Source of the DNA: Gammaproteobacteria bacterium
GTDB taxonomy: Bacteria; Pseudomonadota; Gammaproteobacteria; Pseudomonadales; Azotimanducaceae_A
NCBI GenBank assembly: GCA_012960755.1
Contig: DUAT01000053.1
Coordinates: forward strand, 1-32,798
Length of the DNA stretch: 32,798 nt
Direction: 5' to 3'
Under the pieces are notes generated by a model. The model had not been told where the DNA came from, searched no databases, and saw only the letters and a program-made list of their open reading frames with translations. Within the stretch, counting starts at the first letter, position 1, and each line of letters begins with the position of its first letter. Position numbers and translations under genes: made by a program. Below are positions 15,359-23,489 of this stretch, one piece after another.

Positions 15359-17025
15359 TATCGTTTTACCAGACTTCGCTTTTCGAACCTGACATCCAGG
15401 CACCGGCTCAGGTTATAGCGAAGCCCATTGACCTGATTCGATTCATCACGTGTGAAAAGGATCTGAACATTCGTGCTAGATGGCTCGCCGGCAATAACGC
15501 TGGTGAACAAATCTCCAGTGACGTGATTGAATTCTTTCCAGACCAGATTCCTCAAGGGTGATGTTAGTTCGATCTCCACGCCTGTATTGTGAACGGTCAC
15601 CAGATGTGTCTCTTGTAATACGTCACTCCAGTACTGGCCTTCATAATCTGCCAGCTGTGTAAGGTGGCGGTCAGGCGAATCGACTGGTTTTGTCAAATTG
15701 ATCACCGGTGTGTTGCCCAGTACAAGTTTAAAACCATTCCCTTCCAAAACATTCCCTTCACTCGTCGAAAGTATGATTTTCAGGGGAGAGCCTGTTTTCA
15801 AACCAATAAAGGTATTGTGGCCTGAATTTTTTAGACAATGTCTTTCTCCCAGGAAGTAACAGACCCACGCATCCTGCTCCCGGGCAGTCTCCAGAATCAG
15901 CGCGTCAGTTTCGGATGCGAAACATCCTAACGGCAGTTCCATTCCAGCTTCTGGGATTGATGACGAAACACCGGCGTGTTCAGTTTGACCCGGTATAATT
16001 CCTGCGATCTTATCTGGTGTTTCCAGCAGTCCCGGGTCAAAAACATTGGTGAACAAGATGATACCCAGGTCCCTGTCAGGGAAATACGCGAAATCACATA
16101 GATAACCCGGCATTCCCCCCGCATGACTGACTTTAAGTTCGCCGGATTGCCGCGTCACATTGATTCCGCAGCGATATTCAATCAGCTGGCCGTCGTTCAG
16201 GCGGTTCTCGGCTTCCAGGCGATGACGGAAATCAGGACCAAATAACTCATCGTTTCGATAATTGTGAAACCATCTAACCATATCATTGAGTGTTGAGACC
16301 ACACCGCCGTCACCGGAAAGCTCGACCAGCATCAAGCCGTCTTCGTAGTCGCCATCTTCGTGTGGCACATAACCACGAGCCGCATGAGGTGTTGAACTTG
16401 CCATCTCAGGTGCGAGTTTCGAATTTAACATGCCAAGCGGTTCGAATATTTCAGTCTGCATAAAGTCAGCTATCGTGGCCCCTGAAAGTCGCTCGATGAT
16501 GGATGAAAGCAGGACATAGTTGGTATTGGAGTAGGTGCAATTATCCCCCGGTTGAAACATCAGGGATGTGTCGCGGGTTAATAATTCGGTTATTTGCGAG
16601 CGTGAAATATTGTTTTCAACCCCCAGGCCTGAAAACAACAACATATTCAGACCATCCCTGAAGCCGCTGGTCATGGTCAACAAGTGGTTAACTGAAATTC
16701 GGGCACCAAACTCCGGCAGTTCCGGAAGATGTTGTCGAATATCGTCCTCCAGATTCAGTAACCCCTTGTTTTCGAGGATAAGAATGCAGGTGGCGCACAT
16801 ATGTTTGGTGGTAGAGCCGAGCCTAAGGATGGTATCGGCCGTAAAAGGCACATCGTCTTCAAGATTGGCAACCCCATATCCACGTTGATGGATAACGATT
16901 CCCTGGGAGACAACGGCCAGATTAACGCCGGGGCTGTGGGGTTTATCGTATTCGCTAAAGAGTGCATCAATCTGGCTCGAATAGTCGCCAGCTATCCCTG
17001 ACTTACTGAGCGTCACGCCTGACAT
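15358..17025 (-). CDS. Serine beta-lactamase-fold hydrolase (class C/EstB/D-aminopeptidase-like)
   Basis: The 555-residue protein has the full active-site set of the beta-lactamase/penicillin-binding-protein fold: Ser71-x-x-Lys74 (STTK), Tyr165-Ser-Asn167 (YSN) and His301-Ala-Gly (HAG). The catalytic domain ends near residue 345; the remaining 200 residues form a beta-rich C-terminal region as in D-aminopeptidases and related esterases. There is no signal peptide, so it is cytoplasmic, which argues against a role in antibiotic resistance or cell-wall synthesis and for hydrolysis of an imported amide, ester or D-amino-acid peptide. Its start overlaps the transporter gene by 13 bases, and its stop overlaps the next hydrolase start, so all three are translationally linked. 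Confidence 0.9.
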   Translation of the reverse strand: MSGVTLSKSGIAGDYSSQIDALFSEYDKPHSPGVNLAVVSQGIVIHQRGYGVANLEDDVPFTADTILRLGSTTKHMCATCILILENKGLLNLEDDIRQHLPELPEFGARISVNHLLTMTSGFRDGLNMLLFSGLGVENNISRSQITELLTRDTSLMFQPGDNCTYSNTNYVLLSSIIERLSGATIADFMQTEIFEPLGMLNSKLAPEMASSTPHAARGYVPHEDGDYEDGLMLVELSGDGGVVSTLNDMVRWFHNYRNDELFGPDFRHRLEAENRLNDGQLIEYRCGINVTRQSGELKVSHAGGMPGYLCDFAYFPDRDLGIILFTNVFDPGLLETPDKIAGIIPGQTEHAGVSSSIPEAGMELPLGCFASETDALILETAREQDAWVCYFLGERHCLKNSGHNTFIGLKTGSPLKIILSTSEGNVLEGNGFKLVLGNTPVINLTKPVDSPDRHLTQLADYEGQYWSDVLQETHLVTVHNTGVEIELTSPLRNLVWKEFNHVTGDLFTSVIAGEPSSTNVQILFTRDESNQVNGLRYNLSRCLDVRFEKRSLVKR

Positions 17026-18413
17026 TTTCGTTCTGCCCTCTCTGTTCTTGTTTCCAGTTTTCGGCGGATGATATTGTGGCGACGTGCATCGATGGGGAAG
17101 TTCCAGATTAAGGGTAATGTTGCCAGTTGGAAGATACCCGGCGCGGCGACGAACATAATCAGCATACCTCTCTTTGCAAATTCCGTATTCTCATAACCTT
17201 CAGCCAGTTCGTAGCCAAATACCGCGCCTAACATGATAAGTGCCAGACCGCCTGTTGAACCGAGCGCCTTGACTGCGAACATCATGAACGCGTAATAATT
17301 GCCTCCACGATCCACGCCGGTTTTCAAAATGTCATAGTCAATGACGTCGCCCAGAATTGAAAATGGAGCGATGGCGCTAACACCGTTGCTGAGTGCGTAC
17401 AGCGCCATCAGAATGTAGGTAGGGATTACAGCGGCCGGCCCCGGTTCTACCCAGAAAAACGGCACCAGGGCAAACGAATTAACCAGCCATCCCCAGGCCC
17501 AGGCACGGTGCTTCCCCAGCCACGCCGTAATCCTGATCCAGATGGGTACACTGCACAAACCCGAAATCGTCGTAACCAGAAGAATTGATGCGAATGCATC
17601 GGGAATCAGCAGGTACGTGGAAATGAAAGGGTAGAGCAGTGCAACGAAGAAGCCATAACCCGTACCGGCAATGATATAAGCCAGAATAAAACGCTGGAAT
17701 GGTTTGTTGGCCTTCACTGAGTACCAGACACCAGCAATACTGGTTCTTGCTTCATTCGAGATGCCTCGTCGTGGCGCAAAATTTGCCGCCAACAGAACAA
17801 GCATCGGAACTAAAACGAGTACCGTGACACCGAGGATCCAGAGTGTGTCGACGGTATACTCGGCATCATCCAGCAGGCCAAGTGTCACCAGTGCAAGGGG
17901 GATAAGGGAAAAGAGCATACTGCCGGAATTATCGGCGAAACCTTTGAAACCAAAAATACGATTCCGATCTTCGTAGTGCGGGCTGAGTTCGTGACCCCAG
18001 GCGTAATGAGGAATAGCAAACATGGTTGTGCCGGTGAAAAAGGCGACTGTCCAAAAACCAAAGTACAACACACCTGCCTCAGGCGGAATTCGAAACAGAA
18101 ACACCATACTTACCAGGGTGATAACGGCGCCTGCGATTATCCACGGAAGACGGGCACCCAGGCGGGTTCTGGTTCTGTCTGACAGAAAGCCGATTATCTG
18201 GTCCGAGACGGCATCATAAAATGAACGCAAAAGTACTATGGTTCCGATTGCTGTCACTGAAATCTTTGCATTTTGTACGTAAAGGGTTGGCAAAACGGCG
18301 TAGACGGGAACGGTAACCAGTGCAAAACCGAGCCCAGGCAGGGCATAGGCGATCAGCTGCAGGGTATTAAGTTGTCTGGCGGATTTTTCGGTCTGTGGAT
18401 GATCGGTCACCAT
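17013..18413 (-). CDS. GPH-type (MFS_2) cation symporter
   Basis: A 466-residue integral membrane protein with about twelve hydrophobic segments. It belongs to the glycoside-pentoside-hexuronide/cation symporter branch of the major facilitator superfamily, recognised by the loop with RSFYDAVSDQIIGFLSDRTR, and by HYAWGHELSPHYEDRNRIFG and DRGGNYYAFMMF. It should bring a small solute from periplasm to cytoplasm with a cation. GPH relatives in Gammaproteobacteria with peptidase neighbours often transport non-sugar substrates, so the substrate is open. It is the first gene of the operon reading toward 14264 and overlaps the beta-lactamase-fold gene by 13 bases. The intergenic region upstream contains TTGAA/TTCAA dyads that may bind the adjacent TetR regulator. 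Confidence 0.88.
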   Translation of the reverse strand: MVTDHPQTEKSARQLNTLQLIAYALPGLGFALVTVPVYAVLPTLYVQNAKISVTAIGTIVLLRSFYDAVSDQIIGFLSDRTRTRLGARLPWIIAGAVITLVSMVFLFRIPPEAGVLYFGFWTVAFFTGTTMFAIPHYAWGHELSPHYEDRNRIFGFKGFADNSGSMLFSLIPLALVTLGLLDDAEYTVDTLWILGVTVLVLVPMLVLLAANFAPRRGISNEARTSIAGVWYSVKANKPFQRFILAYIIAGTGYGFFVALLYPFISTYLLIPDAFASILLVTTISGLCSVPIWIRITAWLGKHRAWAWGWLVNSFALVPFFWVEPGPAAVIPTYILMALYALSNGVSAIAPFSILGDVIDYDILKTGVDRGGNYYAFMMFAVKALGSTGGLALIMLGAVFGYELAEGYENTEFAKRGMLIMFVAAPGIFQLATLPLIWNFPIDARRHNIIRRKLETRTERAERKCQA

Positions 18414-18420
18414 AATTCAA

Positions 18421-18460
18421 TTGAATCATGGTTCAATAAAATATTCCACATGTTTGAATA
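18421..18460. promoter_or_regulatory. Candidate TetR operators upstream of the transporter operon
   Basis: TTGAATCATGGTTCAA (18421-18436) is a 16-bp inverted repeat with only two non-matching pairs. Fourteen bases on, ATGTTTGAATA (18450-18460) resembles the sequence ATGTTTGAACAT (reverse of 19239-19250). Both lie just upstream of the transporter start and just downstream of the TetR gene's stop. Confidence 0.4.
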
Positions 18461-18505
18461 AGTTGTCCTTTTATAAACATGCACCGAACAATTCTTTGTG
18501 GAGTA

Positions 18506-19105
18506 CTAGACAGAGGCCAGGGTTTTGCGGGTAAGTTCGATAAAGTACGCAGTAATTTCTGCCATATCCATTTTGGAATTACCAATCCATCTGGGAATCC
18601 AGTTGAAGGCGCCCATGATGTAGCGCCCTGCCAATTCAGCGTCGCATTCTGCAATACTACCGTCCTTTATCCCCTCTTTAACCCAGTCAGTAACGCAGCT
18701 TTGTGCTTTATCGAGACGTTTGTGTAATTCCGTCCGCTTCTTTTTGTCTTCGATTGCATCAATTTCGTTCAGAAGCGCTGCGGGCTCGTGGCTGGTGAAA
18801 GAATGACTTGCAACGTACTGGCAGACTTTGTCCAACCCATTTTCACCGACTTCATTGGCATTATTCCTGGCGGTGTCTATTTCTTCCAGGGACATGAGAT
18901 AACACTGGTACAGGAGGTCATTTTTGTTTTTAACGTAGTAGTAGAGAGCCGTCTTGGTTATGTTAAGGCCTGTGGCCACATCGGCCAATGAAGTGGCATG
19001 GTAACCCTTCTGGTTAAAAAGATTTGCCGCCTCCTGTAGCACCGCAAGTCGTTTCATTTCGGATTGAGCCTCTTGTGCCTTTTTCCAGGCCGTGTTGCGA
19101 GCCAT
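18506..19105 (-). CDS. TetR-family transcriptional regulator
   Basis: The 199-residue protein has the standard TetR layout: an N-terminal helix-turn-helix (about residues 20-66, with NQKGYHATSLADVATGLNIT and KTALYYYVKNKNDLLY), then an all-helical ligand-binding domain with a TetR_C-like region seen in acyl-CoA-responsive regulators. It probably represses until it binds a pathway compound. It is oriented like the transporter operon, lying directly upstream of it with a 92-base gap, and diverges from the proline iminopeptidase gene. This makes both flanking intergenic regions likely targets; candidate operators are at 18421-18460, 19239-19250 and 23397-23448. The start is supported by the match to the usual N-terminus; the ribosome site is modest. 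Confidence 0.93.
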   Translation of the reverse strand: MARNTAWKKAQEAQSEMKRLAVLQEAANLFNQKGYHATSLADVATGLNITKTALYYYVKNKNDLLYQCYLMSLEEIDTARNNANEVGENGLDKVCQYVASHSFTSHEPAALLNEIDAIEDKKKRTELHKRLDKAQSCVTDWVKEGIKDGSIAECDAELAGRYIMGAFNWIPRWIGNSKMDMAEITAYFIELTRKTLASV

Positions 19106-19238
19106 TGAATTTCCTTCAGTTAATGAATCTTCAAAGCATTTATCCTACCTGAACGCAGGGTAAAAATCTTTGAATTTTGCAACGGCGATCAGTGATATCC
19201 TATTGATCAGTGAATCATAAGTATCTTATAGTTACTTA

Positions 19239-19250
19239 ATGTTCAAACAT
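19239..19250. promoter_or_regulatory. Candidate operator between the TetR and iminopeptidase genes
   Basis: ATGTTCAAACAT is a palindrome except for its two central bases. It lies 26 bases before the iminopeptidase start and in the divergent promoter region of the TetR gene, and shares the TTGAA/TTCAA half-site with sites near 18421-18460 and 23397-23448. Confidence 0.4.
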
Positions 19251-19275
19251 CCTGATCTGCGGAGAAAGCTAAACG

Positions 19276-20235
19276 ATGGTCGATAACGGAAACTGTTTTT
19301 ACCCTCCCATAGAGCCCTTCAGGACCGGACGACTGAAAGTGTCCGATTTACATGAAATTTATTTCGAAGAATGTGGCAATCCAACAGGTAAACCCGTCGT
19401 GTTTCTACATGGTGGGCCTGGTGCCGGTCTGGTTCCGGTTTACCGACAGGCATTTGATCCCGGGTGTTATCGTATTGTGCTGCTGGACCAGCGAGGTTCA
19501 GGCCAGAGTACGCCGAAGGGAGAGCTGAGGGGAAATACCACCTGGGATCTAGTGGCTGACCTGGAAAAATTAAGGGAACACCTGGGTATTGATTGCTGGC
19601 AAGTGGCAGGTGGTTCCTGGGGCGGTACGCTTGCTCTGGCCTATTCCCAGACTCATCCCGAGGCGGTGACGGAAATGATAATCCGCGGACCGTCCCTGTT
19701 CCGGAAGCTCGAACTGGACTGGACCCATAAGCCAGGAGGCGCAAGTAATATTTATCCGGAGGCCTGGGCTGATTTTATTTCGCTGATCCCGAAAGATGAG
19801 CAAGGAGATCTTGAAGCCGCGTACTACCGGCGGTTGATCAGCGAGGATAAAAATATTGCAGGCAAGGCAGCGAGAGCCTGGGGTGCCTGGGAGACAGCGC
19901 TGGTGAGTCTTGTTCCTGATGCGGATTTCATGGCCCAGCATGAGGCGGTTTATGAACAAAGCCTTTCCCTGCTGGAATGTCATTATTCGGTAAACCGGGC
20001 CTGGATTAAAAGCGATTCGCAGCTACTCGATGGTGCAGGCAGCATTCGACATATCCCCTGCACCATGATTATTGGCCGATATGATCTTGTGACGCCGGTA
20101 ACAATTGGTTGGGAATTGAAGCAACGTTGGCCGGAGCTGAATCTGGTGATTGTTCCGGCAGCAGGGCATGCATTTACGGAACCCGCCATTGCCCGCGAGA
20201 TGGTCAGGGCATCGGACCACTATGCGAATTGTTAG
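19276..20235 (+). CDS. pip: Proline iminopeptidase (peptidase family S33)
   Basis: This cytoplasmic enzyme should remove N-terminal proline from peptides. The 319-residue alpha/beta-hydrolase has the family signatures: HGGPGAG oxyanion region (residues 45-51), DQRGSGQSTP (71-80) and the nucleophile elbow GGSWGG (Ser114). Asp270 (GRYD) and His298 (AAGHAF) complete the triad. Length is typical for bacterial Pip. ATG 19276 is preceded by CGGAGA. It is transcribed away from the TetR gene across a 170-base promoter region with a candidate operator, and converges on the S41-DUF885 gene. Being one of four or five peptidases in the block, it fits a role in final breakdown of proline-containing peptides in the cytoplasm. 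Confidence 0.93.
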   Translation: MVDNGNCFYPPIEPFRTGRLKVSDLHEIYFEECGNPTGKPVVFLHGGPGAGLVPVYRQAFDPGCYRIVLLDQRGSGQSTPKGELRGNTTWDLVADLEKLREHLGIDCWQVAGGSWGGTLALAYSQTHPEAVTEMIIRGPSLFRKLELDWTHKPGGASNIYPEAWADFISLIPKDEQGDLEAAYYRRLISEDKNIAGKAARAWGAWETALVSLVPDADFMAQHEAVYEQSLSLLECHYSVNRAWIKSDSQLLDGAGSIRHIPCTMIIGRYDLVTPVTIGWELKQRWPELNLVIVPAAGHAFTEPAIAREMVRASDHYANC

Positions 20236-20278
20236 GTATCTCAACGGCCGCAGAATGAATCCCGGTACAACAGTGTGC

Positions 20279-23200
20279 TTAATCCGAAGTAGCGTATGGA
20301 CTTGCCTCGGAAACAGCATGCAGGAATTCCCGCTCCAGGATGAGAAGCGGCAGTGAACCATGACGCAACAAGAGATCATGGAATTCTGGCAAGTTAAATT
20401 GACCGCCGCGTTTTTCTTTCAGGATTTCTTTTAGTTCCCGAACTTTCATCAATCCCAGTTTGTAGGAACACAATTGGGCAGGGACCGCGCAGGAACGGTG
20501 CACGACATACCTTGCGAATTCTTCGGGCATGCCGGTTTGTTCTACAAACCAGTCGATAGCCTGTTGGCGGGTCCATTTTTTTTGATGAATACCGGTATCT
20601 AAGACCAGATTGACCGTGGATATTAATTCGGCCCGCAGCCCCAGTAAACGATGTTCCGGTGATGTGCCCTGCCCCTGGTCTAACGGCAGGGTTTCCGCGT
20701 ACTTCGCCCAGCCTTCAATGTAGGCATCAAACGTGATGGTGCGGTTGAACAGGGGCAGGGATTCATTTTCCAGTGCCAGACTCAACTGCAGGTGATGGCC
20801 GGGCCAGGTTTCGTGGTAGACCAGCACAGGCAGGTTTGGCGTGTCGGCGACTAACAGGTGATGAAGATTCAGTTCAAATTTGCCGTGGCGGGAGCCATCC
20901 AGCGAGGGCGGATTGTAGGTCTGGTTTCGTGATAACTCTGTAAATTTCGGTATGGCCTCAACCACGACATCTGCAGCGGGCAACTTACGGAACCACTGGG
21001 GTAGTCGTTCTTTGACATCCTGCAATAAGGTCTTTGCCTCCTCGATAAGATGAGTTCGCGTTGCCGGGGTGTCTTCGAGTCGTATCTGGCTTTCCCGGAT
21101 CAGTCGCTCAAACGATTCCTTGATGGGCATAGCAGGGTAACCCAGTTGGGCAAAACCCTGGTTGATATTATTTTGGATAACGCTCGTTTCTTCCAGCCCC
21201 AGCTGGTGAATTTCCTCCGCACTGAGCGCTGTTGTCGTGGCGCCACGCAGCAGAAATTCATAATAGTCCTGCCCGTCCGGTAGTTTCCACACACCGGCGT
21301 CATCGTTCGCTTTCGGTAAGGCCTGTTCCAGGGTGAGCAGCAATTCCCGGTAGGACTCATATATTTCCGGCAGCAGTTGGTTGAGCCGCGCTGATAATAG
21401 TTCGCGACCTTCAGGAGACAGATCAGCTAAGTCAGCCGTGCGGGCTTCGAAGTTTGTAACAATGACATTTTCGTCATTGTCAGGCTGGATAAAGCTTCTG
21501 ATCTCTTCCAGTAAATCTTCAAGAATGAAATCTGGTGGTGTAATGCCTTGATCAAACTGGTCGTTAAACACAACCATGCCATCACGCACCAGACCAGGTA
21601 TCTGGTTCACCCTGCTGACGTAATCCCGGGCATCCCGGGCATGACGAAACGGGTGCAGTTCTCTTAGGAATAAAGGCAGTTCTGACTGGAGCCCAACGGA
21701 AGGGCAGAAAACATATTTATGGGACAGGAAGCGCTCACCCTTTGTCCCAACCCAGTTTCGTTCCTGTGCATAGCTGAGAAAAAATTCAAACACTTCCGCA
21801 CTGATTTTCTGCCCTGGGTCCAGCGTTGCCCTATCCAGAGACTTCAGCTCGGTTGTTAATCGAACTAACAGTTCAACACGACGTCGGTCAGCTGTGTCAT
21901 CTACCTTACTGAACCGGTCCTGGGGACAGTGGATACCGTCGACCTCGAAGACTCCCATATGAGTCGGGTATTCAGGTACTTCCATCATTAGCTCGATGAA
22001 CGCCCGTTGCATAAATTGCTCGAATGGATTACCGGTTTTTTTACGGGCTGTTTCCCTTGTTCCGAAATCAATGGCCAGTTGAACTCCCTGCAGCAATGAA
22101 TTGCGCAGGTCGTCGATGACCATAACCGGTGCCGGAATCGCCGGTTGAAGTCCATAACTCTCGTATACCGTACCGTCCGGCAGGGCATAGATTTCGTTTG
22201 AGAGGGTTGTTTTCCACCCGTTTGGCAGGTGTTTCGCCAGGTCATCCGAAAAAATACCCATCGTTGGCTGGCCGACGTAGGTCACATTTGGCAGTGCGAT
22301 CATACACATGGCAAGTATTTCACCGGCACTGGCTGTGCGTTCTGCGGCAAGCATGTAAACAGGTTTGGAAAACTGCTTGTTTCCTTGAGGTTCCAGGTAA
22401 AGTTGCTGAGTTGGTCCGAACGCTTCGCCCTGTCGAGCACGTTTGGTAAATGCGAGACTTCTTCGGTCGGTAAATCGATTGGCGATAGCGATGCCGATTT
22501 TGTCGAAACCACCACCATTAACTCTGATATCAAGAATCAAGGCGTCGGCGTCTGCGAAATCATGCATTACCGTGTCCAGAATTTGTTCTGCGGCTTCAAG
22601 GTCGTTTTGTAAAAAGGTCGCAAATTCATGTCGTGTTGCCGGCAGGCCGGAGGCATTTTTTGCTTCAGGTGTGTCAGCCAGGCCGTACAAACGCATCACA
22701 TTCAAGTAGGCGACGCCAGGTGCAACAAATCCCCAGTTGAAAAGTCCATTACCCGCCGTCTTACCCTGGTGGTGAAGAATTTCTTCCTGCAAAAACACCT
22801 GGTAGGACTGAATGGTCTTTGCTTCTCCCAGGGAAGCCGAATCCAATTGGAATGCATCCATAAAGGCAGTTTTCAGCGTTAAGTTTTTGTCAGATACAAA
22901 TTCCTCTCCCATGCCGATGAGGTGAACATGATTGTCCTGTAGCGGCGCCAGCATAGTCTTAAAGAGATGGAACAGTTGTTCATCCGTGGTGTTCTGATTC
23001 ACTTCAGCGCGGCAGTTTTTGTAGGTCTGCGACCAGTCGACCTGGTGCCTCCCAAAAAATGCATAATCCTGTTGGAAGGTTTGCCAGAGTACTTCAAAAT
23101 TAAATTCAGGGTCAGAAAATCTGCCTCGTTCGATGTATTGGACATTTGAAGGCATCGAGTCTATTCGATCAAATTCATACTGGGTGATGTCACCGTTAAC

Positions 23201-23380
23201 AGTCAGCACCACGTAATCCTGTTCAATTGAAATGAGACTGAAGCCCAGTTCAAATTGACTGTTGTTTCCGCGCTCGAACTCAACACAGGATACATCTGTT
23301 ATATCGTAGAGCGCATAGTGGTCCTGCTGCACTAACAGCAGCCAGCCATAACCCCTTGATTTCCATATACCTTGAATCAT
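20279..23380 (-). CDS. Two-enzyme fusion: S41 (C-terminal-processing/tricorn-like) protease plus DUF885 metallopeptidase-like domain
   Basis: This 1033-residue protein joins two hydrolases. Residues 1-85 form a beta-rich leader domain. Residues about 90-440 are an S41 serine protease: DNHVHL (149-154), LDIRVNGGGFD (283-293) and the active-site Ser351 in ERTASAGE. Residues about 450-1030 are a DUF885 domain with the putative zinc-binding motif HETWPGHH (His856, Glu857, His862, His863), preceded by VLVY as usual. DUF885 members are mostly separate exported proteins of about 600 residues; here no signal peptide is visible, so the fusion looks cytoplasmic. The frame is uninterrupted, so this is not an assembly of two genes. 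It diverges from the S9 peptidase gene over a 109-base promoter region with TTGAA/TTCAA dyads. Confidence 0.9.
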   Translation of the reverse strand: MIQGIWKSRGYGWLLLVQQDHYALYDITDVSCVEFERGNNSQFELGFSLISIEQDYVVLTVNGDITQYEFDRIDSMPSNVQYIERGRFSDPEFNFEVLWQTFQQDYAFFGRHQVDWSQTYKNCRAEVNQNTTDEQLFHLFKTMLAPLQDNHVHLIGMGEEFVSDKNLTLKTAFMDAFQLDSASLGEAKTIQSYQVFLQEEILHHQGKTAGNGLFNWGFVAPGVAYLNVMRLYGLADTPEAKNASGLPATRHEFATFLQNDLEAAEQILDTVMHDFADADALILDIRVNGGGFDKIGIAIANRFTDRRSLAFTKRARQGEAFGPTQQLYLEPQGNKQFSKPVYMLAAERTASAGEILAMCMIALPNVTYVGQPTMGIFSDDLAKHLPNGWKTTLSNEIYALPDGTVYESYGLQPAIPAPVMVIDDLRNSLLQGVQLAIDFGTRETARKKTGNPFEQFMQRAFIELMMEVPEYPTHMGVFEVDGIHCPQDRFSKVDDTADRRRVELLVRLTTELKSLDRATLDPGQKISAEVFEFFLSYAQERNWVGTKGERFLSHKYVFCPSVGLQSELPLFLRELHPFRHARDARDYVSRVNQIPGLVRDGMVVFNDQFDQGITPPDFILEDLLEEIRSFIQPDNDENVIVTNFEARTADLADLSPEGRELLSARLNQLLPEIYESYRELLLTLEQALPKANDDAGVWKLPDGQDYYEFLLRGATTTALSAEEIHQLGLEETSVIQNNINQGFAQLGYPAMPIKESFERLIRESQIRLEDTPATRTHLIEEAKTLLQDVKERLPQWFRKLPAADVVVEAIPKFTELSRNQTYNPPSLDGSRHGKFELNLHHLLVADTPNLPVLVYHETWPGHHLQLSLALENESLPLFNRTITFDAYIEGWAKYAETLPLDQGQGTSPEHRLLGLRAELISTVNLVLDTGIHQKKWTRQQAIDWFVEQTGMPEEFARYVVHRSCAVPAQLCSYKLGLMKVRELKEILKEKRGGQFNLPEFHDLLLRHGSLPLLILEREFLHAVSEASPYATSD

Positions 23381-23396
23381 TGCAGTAACTGAATTT

Positions 23397-23448
23397 ATGG
23401 TTTGAACGAAGAGACAATAACACAGAACCCTTGTTCAATACATTTGAA
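23397..23448. promoter_or_regulatory. Candidate operators in the divergent S41-DUF885 / S9 promoter
   Basis: ATGGTTTGAAC (23397-23407) resembles the half-palindromes near the TetR gene. At 23434-23448 TTCAA and TTGAA form a perfect dyad separated by five bases. Both lie between the divergent peptidase genes and could bring them under the same TetR regulator. Confidence 0.35.
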
Positions 23449-23489
23449 AGTGTATTATATCCCTTTAATTAATGCTGTAGGTAGGCGAT

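Noticed and set aside
15358..17025. The beta-lactamase-fold gene as an antibiotic resistance gene
   Set aside because: The protein has no export signal, is far larger than beta-lactamases, and sits in a catabolic operon; the motifs are shared by esterases and D-aminopeptidases.
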